Source: DASXKD01 sp963806145
Lineage (GTDB): Bacteria; Actinomycetota; Actinomycetes; Streptosporangiales; Streptosporangiaceae
DNA: 64,000 nt
Reading direction: 5' to 3'
Assembly (NCBI GenBank): GCA_963806145.1
Contig: CAWDXD010000006.1
Span: 1 to 64,000 of the forward strand
The notes beneath the pieces are model-generated. The model ran no database searches. It saw nothing but the letters and a program-made list of their open reading frames with translations, and was not told the DNA's origin. Shown one piece after another: positions 27,499 to 37,078 of this stretch (position 1 is the first letter of the stretch; the number at the start of each line of letters is the position of its first letter). The position numbers and the translations under genes are program-made.

Positions 27499-28362
27499 GT
27501 GACACTGCTGCTGGATGAGGTCGCGATCGCGGCGGCCCGGCTGGCCGAGGCCGGGGTGGAATCCCCGCGCGCCGACGCGGAGGTGATCGCCGCGCACGTG
27601 CACGGGGTGCGCCGCGGCGAACTGCACCTGGTGCCGGATTCCGGGTTCGACCCGAGGTTCTGGGACGAGATAGCCCGCCGGGAGGCCCGCGAACCGCTGC
27701 AGCACATCACCGGGCTCACCCACTTCAGGTACACCGAGCTCGAGGTAGGGCCCGGGGTCTTCGTGCCCCGCCCGGAGACCGAGGTGATGACCGGCTGGGC
27801 CATCGACAAGGTCACCGAGATGGACGTCGCGGACCCGGTGGTCGTGGACCTGGGAACGGGTTCCGGGGCGATCGCGCTGGCGATCGCGCAGGAGGTGCCG
27901 CGGGCCCAGGTGCACGCGGTGGAGGCCGACCCGCTCGCGCACGGCTGGGCGAAGCGCAACATCGCCGGATGCGCCGGCTACGCCCCGCACACCGCGGGCC
28001 GGGTGATACTGCACGCCGCGGACTTCGCCAGCGCCGTGCCGGAACTGGACGGCGTGGTGGACCTGGTGATCAGCAATCCCCCGTACATCCCGGTCGGGGC
28101 GGTCGTGCCGCCCGAGGTCGCCGAGTACGACCCCGCGGGCGCGTTGTGGGGCGGCACCGACGGCCTGGACGCGATCCGGGTCATCGAGCGGGCGGCGGGC
28201 CGGCTGCTCCGCCCGGACGGCCTGGTGGCGGTGGAGCACGGCGCGCCGCAGGGCGCGGCGGTGTACTGGGTCTTCGCCGAGGAGCGGGGCTGGGCAGACA
28301 CCCGCAACCACAAGGATCTGGCCGGCCGGGACCGGTTCGTGACCGCGAGATGGCATCCATGA
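27499..28362 (+). CDS. prmC: Release factor glutamine methyltransferase
   Basis: A 287-residue SAM-dependent enzyme that methylates the GGQ glutamine of release factors. It has an N-terminal helical domain (REPLQHITGLTHFRYTEL), FVPRPETEVM, the SAM loop VVDLGTGSGAIALAIA (about 115-130) and the catalytic NPPY near 193-196. GTG start, 41 nt after prfA; the pairing with prfA is conserved across bacteria. A hairpin overlaps its stop codon. Confidence 0.93.
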   Translation: MTLLLDEVAIAAARLAEAGVESPRADAEVIAAHVHGVRRGELHLVPDSGFDPRFWDEIARREAREPLQHITGLTHFRYTELEVGPGVFVPRPETEVMTGWAIDKVTEMDVADPVVVDLGTGSGAIALAIAQEVPRAQVHAVEADPLAHGWAKRNIAGCAGYAPHTAGRVILHAADFASAVPELDGVVDLVISNPPYIPVGAVVPPEVAEYDPAGALWGGTDGLDAIRVIERAAGRLLRPDGLVAVEHGAPQGAAVYWVFAEERGWADTRNHKDLAGRDRFVTARWHP

Positions 28363-28411
28363 TCACGGACTGAACCCGCCTTGCGTTTTCGCGGGGTGAT
28401 CGTCCGTGATC
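28361..28411 (+). terminator. Hairpin after prmC
   Basis: Perfect 10-bp arms GATCACGGAC (28361-28370) and GTCCGTGATC (28402-28411) enclose an inner partly paired ACCCGC/GCGGGG with a T-rich loop. It begins at the prmC stop codon and may separate prmC from tsaC, or act as an attenuator. Confidence 0.6.
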
Positions 28412-28510
28412 AAGGATTCCGCGGTGCGTGAGGGGCCTGGGACGGGGCTGGTGCCGGGAGGCGGCCTTGTTGGGCGCGGGCGGGGTCCGGGGGTGGAAGG
28501 ATTGGGTGGC

Positions 28511-29173
28511 ATGAGCGCACGGTACGACTGCACGGACGCGGCGCAACGCGCGGCGGGCATCACCGAGGCCGCGGCGGCGCTGCGCAAGGGCGAGCTGGCC
28601 GTGATGCCCACCGATACGGTGTACGGCGTGGCGGCCGACGCATTCTCACCCGAAGCGGTCACCGCCCTGCTCGCGGCCAAGGGGCGGGGCAGGCAGATGC
28701 CGCCGCCCGTGCTGGTCGGCAGCAGGCGTGCCGCGCTCGCCCTGGTCGAGGACGTGAACACGTCCGGCAACGACCTCATCGACGAGTTCTGGCCCGGCGG
28801 CCTCACCATGGTGTTCCGGTCCGCCCGGAGCCTGGTGTGGGACCTCGGCGACACCAAGGGCACCGTGGCGGTGCGGATGCCCTTGCAACCGGTCGCCCTT
28901 GACCTGCTGCGGGAGACCGGCCCGCTCGCGGTGAGCAGCGCCAACCTGACCGGCTCGCCTGCCGCGACGACCGTCGCCGACGCCGAATCGCAACTTGGCG
29001 ACGCGGTGAGCGTCTATCTGGATGCCGGACCATGCATCGCCGACGTCCCCTCCACGATCGTGGACATGACCGGGCCGGTGCCCCGGTTGCTGCGCAAGGG
29101 GGTGATCCCAGTCCGGCGCCTGCGCGAGGTCGTTGCCCTGATCGTGGACGACGGCGAGGAGGAGGACACATGA
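28511..29173 (+). CDS. tsaC: L-threonylcarbamoyladenylate synthase (Sua5/YrdC family)
   Basis: A 220-residue YrdC-domain protein making threonylcarbamoyl-AMP from threonine, bicarbonate and ATP for tRNA t6A modification. Motifs: LAVMPTDTVYGVAADAFS, KGRGRQMPPPVLVGS, IDEFWPGGLTMVF, TVAVRMPLQ and AVSSANLTGSPAATT. The ATG at 28511 is taken as start because the upstream reading frame is low-complexity Gly-rich sequence; AAGGA lies about 10 nt before it. This enzyme often sits next to prmC in actinobacteria. Confidence 0.9.
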   Translation: MSARYDCTDAAQRAAGITEAAAALRKGELAVMPTDTVYGVAADAFSPEAVTALLAAKGRGRQMPPPVLVGSRRAALALVEDVNTSGNDLIDEFWPGGLTMVFRSARSLVWDLGDTKGTVAVRMPLQPVALDLLRETGPLAVSSANLTGSPAATTVADAESQLGDAVSVYLDAGPCIADVPSTIVDMTGPVPRLLRKGVIPVRRLREVVALIVDDGEEEDT

Positions 29174-29207
29174 TCGGCCGATGGCCGTGCGCCGTGCCCA
29201 CGTGGCC

Positions 29208-29220
29208 TACAGTGGGCGTG
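29208..29220 (+). promoter_or_regulatory. -10 box for a leaderless transcript upstream of the GT4 transferase
   Basis: TACAGT at 29208-29213, then 7 nt, then ATG at 29221. The same TACAGT-N7-start layout occurs at 56488. Confidence 0.5.
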
Positions 29221-29259
29221 ATGCGCGCGAGCATACGGCTGTGGGGCGCCCATGACTGA
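29221..29259 (+). CDS. 12-residue upstream ORF (possible coupling peptide)
   Basis: Encodes MRASIRLWGAHD and stops at 29257-29259, overlapping the start of the transferase gene (ATG 29252) by 8 nt in another frame. A leaderless promoter box sits 7 nt upstream, and the transferase itself has a poor ribosome binding site, so ribosomes finishing this peptide could re-initiate there. Expression is inferred only from layout. Confidence 0.35.
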   Translation: MRASIRLWGAHD

Positions 29260-31537
29260 GTATGTGATCACGCTGCTGGCCGCGGCCGCGGTGACCTACA
29301 TACTGACACCGCTGGTGCGCCGTTTCGCGATCGCTGTGGGCGCCATGCACGCGGCCAGGGAACGCGACGTCCACGAACAGCCCACCCCCCTGCTCGGCGG
29401 GTTCGCCATCTACGGCGGGCTGGTCTTCGCCTTGCTCCTGGCGAGCCGCCTGAGCGGCCTGAACAGCGTGTTCACCGAGACCAACCTGGCGAAGGGCCTG
29501 CTGCTGGCGGGCGGCCTCGTCGTGATCATGGGTTTCGTGGACGACCGGTGGGGGATGGGGGCGCTCAGCAAGCTGGCCGGGCAGGTCGCCGCCGGCGTCA
29601 TCCTGGTCTGGAGCGGCGCCGAGATCCCGTGGCTGCCGGAGCCCGGCGGGGTCACCCTCATCCTGACCAGCGACCAGCAGGTGGCGGTGACCATCCTGGT
29701 CGTGGTGGTCACCATGAACGCGGTCAACTTCATCGACGGCCTGGACGGCCTGGCCGCCGGGATCGTGGGCATCGGTGCCATCGCGTTCTTCGCCTATTAC
29801 TTCACCCTCGTGCACCGGCTCGGGCTGCTGGACCAGAGCGAGCCCGCCCTGGTCTCGGTACTGCTCGCCGGGGTGTGCATCGGGTTCCTGCCCCACAACT
29901 TCTATCCGGCGCGCATCTTCATGGGGGACACCGGCTCGATGCTCATCGGGCTGCTGCTTGCCTACGCGCCGATCTCCAGCCTTGCGCTGCTTGACCCCGC
30001 CTCGCTGACCGACACCCAGGCCTACGCGGCGGGCACCGTCAACCGGTACGGCGCCTTCATTCCGCTACTGGTGCCGGCCGCTATCCTGCTCATCCCGTAC
30101 GCCGACCTGCTGATGGCCGTGGTGCGCCGGACCCGGGCGGGAAAGTCCGTGTTCGCCCCGGACAAGAAGCACCTCCAGCACCGCCTCCTCGCCATCGGTC
30201 ATTCGCACCGGACCAGCGTGCTGATCATGTACCTGTGGGCGGCGGTGTTCTCGGGCACCGTCATCCTGCTGTCGATCGTCCGGACCCCGCTGTACGTCCT
30301 GGCCATCGTCACCGTGGCCGCGGTGATGGGCCTGCTGCTCGTGACGATGCCGCGGCTGCGGCCGTGGTCGCGGGGCACCGCCGGGGATGGCGCGGCAGGC
30401 GGCCACGCCCTGCGGCCAGCGGTCGCGGCTCCAGCAGGCGCGGTCCCAGCAGGCGCGGTCCCAGCGAGCGCGCTGGCCGCCGCGGCCGCGGCAGGTGCGG
30501 TGCCGGGTGGACCGGCAGCCGGCCCTGGATCGGGCCGCCCGGCCGGAGCGGGTGCGGCGCCGGCCCCGGAGGCCGCCCGGGGAAGCACGGCCGGAACGGC
30601 TGCCCCGCAGCGAGCATCCCGGCGCCGGACCGGCCAGGCCGCGGCTCCGGAGGAAGTCGCCGCCGTGCGGCGGGCCGGGACAACGCCCGCCACGAAGGAA
30701 ACAGCCGGGCGGACCGGGGCGGCGGACGAGGTCGGCTGGCCGCCGGCTGTCCGCCCCGAGCCTGCCAAGGGTCCCGCGGGCAGCGGCACCGCGGGGACCA
30801 GCGGCGTGGGGAACAGGGGCGCGGGGAGCGGCGGTGTGCCGGGCAAAGGCCGGGCCGGCAACGGGGCCGGGGGTAACGGTGCCGCGCCGGCCAAGGGCCG
30901 CAAGCGCAAGGATTCCGCGGCCGGCCCAGCTACCCCGGCGGCCACCCCTGAGGACGAGGCCGGCTCGCCGGTCACCCGTGCGGCCGGCCCGGGCGGATGG
31001 TCCTGGGAAGCAGCCGGCACGCTGCCGCCCCGGGACGGCGGCCGGGCGGTGCCGCCGTGGGAGGCCGATGACGCTGAGCCGTCCCCGGAACCGGCGGGGC
31101 CCGCCCCATCCTGGGAAACCGATGACGCCAAGCCGTCCCCGGAACCGGCGAGGTCCGCCCCGTCCTGGGAGGCCGGCCATAGCGCGCCGCCCTCGGGGAC
31201 GGGTTCCCAGCCGCCTCTGGCGGCCGGCCGTTCCGTGCCGCCGTGGGAACTGCCCCCGGAGGTCGGCGGCTCCGCCATTCCGCCGTGGGCTGCTGGCCGT
31301 TCCGCGCCGCCGCCGGCCGCGGGCCGGTCGATGCCCCCTTGGGAGCTGGCCCAGTCGGCCGATCCGGACGCAACCGGCGCGGATCCGGTGCTGCCCTGGC
31401 CGGGCCCGGTCAGCTCCCCGCCGGAGGCTTCGGACCGGCCAGGGGACGGGCCCGCTGCCCCGCCATGGCCGCCCGCCGCCTCGCCGTGGCGACCCGCCGC
31501 TCCGCCCTGGCCGCCGGCCTCGCCCCCTTGGCCGTAA
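29252..31537 (+). CDS. Undecaprenyl-phosphate sugar-1-phosphate transferase (WecA/TagO-like) with long disordered tail
   Basis: A 761-residue protein. Residues 1 to about 370 are a polytopic GT4/MraY-family transferase: HEQPTPLLGGFAIYGG, GFVDDRWGM (D97, D98), NFIDGLDGLAAG (159-166), FMGDTGSMLIG (D226) and KKHLQHRLL. All catalytic aspartates are present, so it should move a GlcNAc-1-P type sugar to undecaprenyl phosphate for wall polymers or glycans. Residues from about 370 to 761 are disordered: first Ala/Gly/Pro-rich, then recurring Trp-containing units such as SVPPWELPP, AIPPWAAGRSAPP and SMPPWELAQ. Such a tail is not part of the enzyme family. It precedes the atp operon, as in Streptomyces. 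Confidence 0.85.
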   Translation: MTEYVITLLAAAAVTYILTPLVRRFAIAVGAMHAARERDVHEQPTPLLGGFAIYGGLVFALLLASRLSGLNSVFTETNLAKGLLLAGGLVVIMGFVDDRWGMGALSKLAGQVAAGVILVWSGAEIPWLPEPGGVTLILTSDQQVAVTILVVVVTMNAVNFIDGLDGLAAGIVGIGAIAFFAYYFTLVHRLGLLDQSEPALVSVLLAGVCIGFLPHNFYPARIFMGDTGSMLIGLLLAYAPISSLALLDPASLTDTQAYAAGTVNRYGAFIPLLVPAAILLIPYADLLMAVVRRTRAGKSVFAPDKKHLQHRLLAIGHSHRTSVLIMYLWAAVFSGTVILLSIVRTPLYVLAIVTVAAVMGLLLVTMPRLRPWSRGTAGDGAAGGHALRPAVAAPAGAVPAGAVPASALAAAAAAGAVPGGPAAGPGSGRPAGAGAAPAPEAARGSTAGTAAPQRASRRRTGQAAAPEEVAAVRRAGTTPATKETAGRTGAADEVGWPPAVRPEPAKGPAGSGTAGTSGVGNRGAGSGGVPGKGRAGNGAGGNGAAPAKGRKRKDSAAGPATPAATPEDEAGSPVTRAAGPGGWSWEAAGTLPPRDGGRAVPPWEADDAEPSPEPAGPAPSWETDDAKPSPEPARSAPSWEAGHSAPPSGTGSQPPLAAGRSVPPWELPPEVGGSAIPPWAAGRSAPPPAAGRSMPPWELAQSADPDATGADPVLPWPGPVSSPPEASDRPGDGPAAPPWPPAASPWRPAAPPWPPASPPWP

Positions 31538-31877
31538 GCGCGGGGCCAGCTCGGGGGCGTGAGCACGGGGCCTGAGCACGGGCCATCCGGGCCGAATGAC
31601 CAGCCGAAATCTGTTACCTATAGTGCCGAAGTTCTTACGAATAGTCATGGACATCACTATGGGTGACCCGGTAAAGCCTGGGTCAAGGAGCTTGTGATAT
31701 CTTTCACGAGCACCCAGGTAAGGGCTAGCGATGGGGCTCGTGATACGTTTTCGCTCACCCGGCGGCGCACCCCGCCGCTTGTGCGGCGTTGCGGCCCCCG
31801 CGGCCGGCGCCAGGGCAGGATGGCCATGCTCGCCCGCTGGTCGTTCGTCCGACAGTCGACCCCTCGGAGTTTGGCAG
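31538..31877 (+). promoter_or_regulatory. Leader and promoter region of the ATP synthase operon
   Basis: About 340 nt, noticeably richer in A+T between 31600 and 31700 than its surroundings. TATAGT at 31619-31624 is a good -10 candidate, without a clear -35. AAGGAG at 31685-31690 precedes a GTG at 31694, but the frame that follows has no coding character. Confidence 0.4.
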
Positions 31878-32279
31878 ATGGCAGGTTACGCCGTGATCCT
31901 CCGGCGTTCTGCCATGGTCACTGCCATCGCAGCGCTGGTCATGATCGTGCTGAGCGGCGCCTTCGGCGGCAGCAAGGGCCTGGTGGGCGCGCTGATCGGG
32001 GTCGCGCTCGTCGTCGCCTTCTTCGGCGTCAGCGCCGTCGCGATGAGCTGGGCCTCCCGGAAAAGCCCGCAGGTCACGATGGTGACCGCGGTATCCACCT
32101 ACCTGATCAAGATCCTTGCGCTGTTCTACCTGGTCGTCAGGTACAGCGCCACCACAGCGTTCAACGGCAAGCTGTTCGGCTTCACGGTGGTCGTCTGCGT
32201 CGTCGTCTGGACGTCGGCCCAGGCCCTGGTCTCGGCCCGGCTCAAGGTTCCGTACGTCGAACCGGACGGGAAACGGTGA
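31878..32279 (+). CDS. atpI: AtpI-like ATP synthase assembly protein
   Basis: A 133-residue protein with four predicted membrane helices: MVTAIAALVMIVLSGAFGG, LIGVALVVAFFGVSAVAM, VSTYLIKILALFYLVV and FTVVVCVVVWTSAQAL. Position directly before atpB and the helix pattern mark it as the actinobacterial AtpI type, thought to help assemble the c-ring and perhaps supply Mg2+. ATG at 31878 chosen for the CGGAG about 8 nt upstream; frames open further upstream lack coding character. Confidence 0.7.
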   Translation: MAGYAVILRRSAMVTAIAALVMIVLSGAFGGSKGLVGALIGVALVVAFFGVSAVAMSWASRKSPQVTMVTAVSTYLIKILALFYLVVRYSATTAFNGKLFGFTVVVCVVVWTSAQALVSARLKVPYVEPDGKR

Positions 32280-32385
32280 CCGGTGGTGGCGACCAGGCGT
32301 CCGGACGGCGTAGCGCGGCCCGCAGGTCGGCCTGCCCGCGCCGCGGCGGCTCGCCTGGGGCCAGTGCCGCCCCCACCGTCCTGTC

Positions 32386-32595
32386 ATGACCGGCGAACGC
32401 CCGCCGCCGGCCGACGGCGGGCAGAACATCGGAATGACCGTGTTCAGCTATCTTCTCGCGGGCATGCTTGCCTACGGGGGGCTTGGCTGGCTGATCGCAC
32501 ACTGGACGGGGCTCTCGCTGATCTTCCCGCTGGGGATGCTGTTCGGCCTTGCCCTTTCCATCTGGCTGGTGATCTACCGGTACGGCCGGTCCTGA
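32386..32595 (+). CDS. Small AtpZ/AtpI-family membrane protein
   Basis: A 69-residue protein with a polar head (MTGERPPPADGGQNIGMTV) and two membrane helices (FSYLLAGMLAYGGLGWLIAH and FPLGMLFGLALSIWLVIY) ending RYGRS. This hairpin resembles AtpZ, which acts with AtpI in the assembly or ion supply of Fo. It lies between atpI and atpB. No good ribosome binding site is visible. Confidence 0.65.
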   Translation: MTGERPPPADGGQNIGMTVFSYLLAGMLAYGGLGWLIAHWTGLSLIFPLGMLFGLALSIWLVIYRYGRS

Positions 32596-32689
32596 TAGTC
32601 GCTGCCCGGCACCGCGGCCCTGCATGCGCGGCGGTCGGCCCGGGTAGTGCAGGCCGTCCAGGTCACGCGCGCGCTTAAGGAGTCAAAGG

Positions 32690-33499
32690 GTGACTTTCAC
32701 GTCCCGGGTACCGGTGGCAGAGGGATGCCACCTCGGCTCCGGCTGCGGGTACCCTGCCCCCAGCTACCCGGGGAGCTTCCACTTCAACCCGCTGTTCAGC
32801 ATCGGCTCGTTCCACTTCATCATGCCGATGCTGCAGGCCATCCTCTGCGCCGCGCTGGTGATCGCTTTCTTCTGGGCGGCCTTCGCCAAGCCGAAGATCG
32901 TGCCCCGGGGCGTGCAGAACGTTGGCGAACTGGGCATCCTGTTCGTCCGGGACCAGATCCTGCGGCCGATGATGGGCAAGCGGGGCGACGGCTACCTGCC
33001 CTTCCTGGTGGGCCTGTTCTTCTTCATCTGGTTCATGAACCTGATGGAGATCGTGCCTGGGCTCCAGTTCCCGGCGATGGCGCACATCGCGTTCCCGATC
33101 TCGCTGATGCTCATGGTGTACATCACTTACAACTTCGTGAGCATCAAGAACCTGGGCCTGGGCGGCTATTTCAAGAGCATGGTCCCGTCGGGCGTGCCCA
33201 TCGGCATCCTGTTCATTGTTGCGCCGCTTGAGGTCCTGCAGTACATCATCGTCCGGCCGTTCACGCTGGCAATCCGGCTGTTCGGGAACATGTTCGCCGG
33301 GCACATCCTGGTGGCGGTGTTCACGATCGCGACCTGGTACCTGGTCAGCGCCAGCATCGGGCTGGTGTTCGCCGCGGCGTCGTTCGCGATGACCATCGTG
33401 CTCACCGGGTTCGAGATGCTGATCCAGGCGCTGCAGGCCTACATTTTCACGATCCTGACCGCCCAGTACATCGGGGGCGCCTACGAGGCGGCGCACTGA
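32690..33499 (+). CDS. atpB: ATP synthase Fo subunit a
   Basis: A 269-residue membrane subunit forming the proton half-channels. After a cytoplasmic or periplasmic head with an unusual Cys-containing EGCHLGSGCGYPAP, the helices include the essential Arg (R196) in TLAIRLFGNMFAGH and the last helix MLIQALQAYIFTILTAQYI. GTG start with AAAGG just upstream and AAGGAG further up. First structural gene of atpBEFHAGDC. Confidence 0.95.
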   Translation: MTFTSRVPVAEGCHLGSGCGYPAPSYPGSFHFNPLFSIGSFHFIMPMLQAILCAALVIAFFWAAFAKPKIVPRGVQNVGELGILFVRDQILRPMMGKRGDGYLPFLVGLFFFIWFMNLMEIVPGLQFPAMAHIAFPISLMLMVYITYNFVSIKNLGLGGYFKSMVPSGVPIGILFIVAPLEVLQYIIVRPFTLAIRLFGNMFAGHILVAVFTIATWYLVSASIGLVFAAASFAMTIVLTGFEMLIQALQAYIFTILTAQYIGGAYEAAH

Positions 33500-33613
33500 C
33501 ATGGCCTGCGACCGGAACCGCGGCACGCCGCCGACGCGGCGGCGCGCCACTCCGGTCGTCCCTTCCGATCGCCGGGGAGAACACCGCCGGCCTTATCGCA
33601 AAGGAAAGCAAGG

Positions 33614-33877
33614 ATGCTGCACCTAGTTCACTTCCTGGCAGCCGCCCCTACCACCCACAGCATCATCAGCATCAACATCGGTGCGGTGGCGTACGGCCTG
33701 GCGGCCATCGGGCCCGGCGTGGGCATCGGCCTGATCTTCGGCCACGGCGTGGAGGCCATGGCCAGGCAGCCAGAAGCCGCCGGAATGATCCGGTCCAACA
33801 TGTACATCGGGTTCGCGCTGACCGAGGCACTCGCGCTAATCGGCTTCGTGGTGCCTTTCGTCTTCCACTACTCCTGA
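33614..33877 (+). CDS. atpE: ATP synthase Fo subunit c
   Basis: An 87-residue hairpin of two helices forming the rotor ring. The polar loop ARQPEA (about 50-55) contacts gamma/epsilon; the proton-carrying carboxylate is E71 in FALTEALALIGF. The N-terminal helix has the glycine-rich GLAAIGPGVGIGLIFG. AAAGGAAAGCAAGG lies just upstream of the ATG, fitting the high translation this subunit needs. Confidence 0.97.
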   Translation: MLHLVHFLAAAPTTHSIISINIGAVAYGLAAIGPGVGIGLIFGHGVEAMARQPEAAGMIRSNMYIGFALTEALALIGFVVPFVFHYS

Positions 33878-33924
33878 TCGAACGCGGATCATGAGATGCG
33901 AGTAAGGCAGAAAGGCTGACCGTC

Positions 33925-34467
33925 ATGTACCTTGCCGCTTCATCTGGCCTCGGGCCGCTATCCCCGGACCTCACCGAACTGATCATCGGCACGATCTCGT
34001 TCCTCGTCGTGTTCGCGGTGCTGTGGCGAGTGCTGCTGCCGCGGATCCAGCAAACGCTGACGGAGCGGACCGACCAGATCGAAGGCGGCCTGCAGCGCGC
34101 CGAAGAGGCCCAGGCCGAAGCAAAGCAGACACTGGAGCAGTACCAGGCGCAGCTCGCCGAGGCGCGCCACGAGGCATCCCGGATGCGCCAGGACGCCCAG
34201 GAGGAGGGCGCGCGGATCCTCGCGGAGCTACGCGAGCGGGGCGAGGCCGAGCGGCAGCGCCTGGTGGCGGCGGCGCACGACCAGATCGATGCGGACCGCG
34301 CCCAGGCCATCCAGGCACTGCGCACCGAGATGGGCGCGCTCGCGGTCGAGCTGGCCAGCCGGGTCGTGGGGGAGTCGCTGGACTCCGACGCGCGCCAGAG
34401 CCGCGTCGTGGACCGCTTCCTGGAAGAGCTGGATGCCGAGCAGGTGGCTACGGAGTCACCAACATGA
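33925..34467 (+). CDS. atpF: ATP synthase Fo subunit b
   Basis: A 180-residue stator subunit. One N-terminal membrane helix (ELIIGTISFLVVFAVLWRVL) is followed by a long charged helix (EEAQAEAKQTLEQYQAQLAE) that dimerises and reaches the top of F1. Its stop codon overlaps the ATG of a 33-codon frame that leads into atpH. Confidence 0.93.
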   Translation: MYLAASSGLGPLSPDLTELIIGTISFLVVFAVLWRVLLPRIQQTLTERTDQIEGGLQRAEEAQAEAKQTLEQYQAQLAEARHEASRMRQDAQEEGARILAELRERGEAERQRLVAAAHDQIDADRAQAIQALRTEMGALAVELASRVVGESLDSDARQSRVVDRFLEELDAEQVATESPT

Positions 34468-34565
34468 GCGCGGCGCTCACGGTCACCGGCCGGGCCCGCG
34501 CAGGCCAGGCGGCCACGGTGACATCCGGGCGCACGGGGGCGGGAGGCAGGCATGCGCGGCGCTAG
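34464..34565 (+). CDS. 33-codon ORF bridging atpF and atpH
   Basis: It overlaps the atpF stop codon as ATGA and ends 11 nt inside atpH in another frame. The peptide (MSAALTVTGRARAGQA then Gly/Arg-rich) has no family. It may only keep ribosomes on the message between atpF and atpH. Confidence 0.25.
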   Translation: MSAALTVTGRARAGQAATVTSGRTGAGGRHARR

Positions 34566-35364
34566 CCGTGTCGCCTTCGCGGACGCGCGCGACCGGCTGA
34601 CCGAGGTCGTGGCCGACGCGGACGTCGCCGCCACCGTCGGGGACGAGCTGTTCGCGGTCGTTGGCCTGCTCGACAGGGAGCCGGGCCTGCGGCGTGCGCT
34701 CGCCGACTACACCAGGCCGCGGGAAGCCCGCACCGGGCTGGCGCGCGATCTGCTCGCCGACCGGGTGTCCGCGGCCACGCTGGAGGTGGTCTCCGGGCTG
34801 GCCAGCGCGCGCTGGTCGGTGCCCAGGGATCTGGCCGACGCGGCCGAGGAGCTTGCGGTCCTGGCCACGGCCGCCGCCGCCGGCAGCGCGGGTCGCCTGG
34901 ACGACGTCGAGGACGAACTGTTCAGGTTCGGCCGGATCGCCAGCGGCGAGCCCGAGCTTCTCGCGGCCCTGGCCGACCAGCGGATGCCGGACGACCAGAA
35001 GCGCGGGCTGCTCGATGAGCTGCTCGGGGGCAAGGTCGCACCGGCCTCGCTGCGGCTCATCACCCAGGCGGTGATCAACCCCCGGGGGCGTAACCTGGAG
35101 GCGAACCTGGCGGACTACGCGAGGCTCGTTGCGGACTGGCGGCAGCGCCTGATCGCTGTCGTGCGGGTCGCCACCGAGCTGAGCGCCCGCCAGCGCCAGC
35201 GGCTGACCCGGGCGCTCTCGGCCATCTACGGCCACGGCATTCAGCTGAATGTCGTCCTCGATCCCCGGGTAGTGGGCGGAGTGTCTATTCAGATCGGGGA
35301 CGAGCTCATCGACGGAACGCTGAGCAGCCGGCTCGCCGCGCTCAGACGGCACTGGGCAGCATGA
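34552..35364 (+). CDS. atpH: ATP synthase F1 subunit delta
   Basis: A 270-residue OSCP/delta subunit joining the stator to F1. MRGASRVAFADARDRL matches the actinobacterial N-terminus, which supports this ATG; GGGAGG lies 5 nt upstream. The middle has LDDVEDELFRFGRI and the C-terminal half the conserved NPRGRNLEANLADYARLV and ISIQIGDELIDGT-type segment (here VSIQIGDELIDGT). Longer than the E. coli subunit, as usual for actinobacteria. Confidence 0.93.
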   Translation: MRGASRVAFADARDRLTEVVADADVAATVGDELFAVVGLLDREPGLRRALADYTRPREARTGLARDLLADRVSAATLEVVSGLASARWSVPRDLADAAEELAVLATAAAAGSAGRLDDVEDELFRFGRIASGEPELLAALADQRMPDDQKRGLLDELLGGKVAPASLRLITQAVINPRGRNLEANLADYARLVADWRQRLIAVVRVATELSARQRQRLTRALSAIYGHGIQLNVVLDPRVVGGVSIQIGDELIDGTLSSRLAALRRHWAA

Positions 35365-35407
35365 GGCCAGCGTCCCGCGATCGGAAGCAGACGAGAAAGA
35401 GAGAACC

Positions 35408-37063
<1,656 letters not shown>

Positions 37064-37078
37064 GCGGGAAGGCAGAGC

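Noticed and set aside
31694..32389. Plus-strand frame with a good AAGGAG at the atp operon head
   Set aside because: The encoded protein is Arg-rich without motifs and reads through atpI in the wrong frame; atpI with four membrane helices is clearly the real gene.
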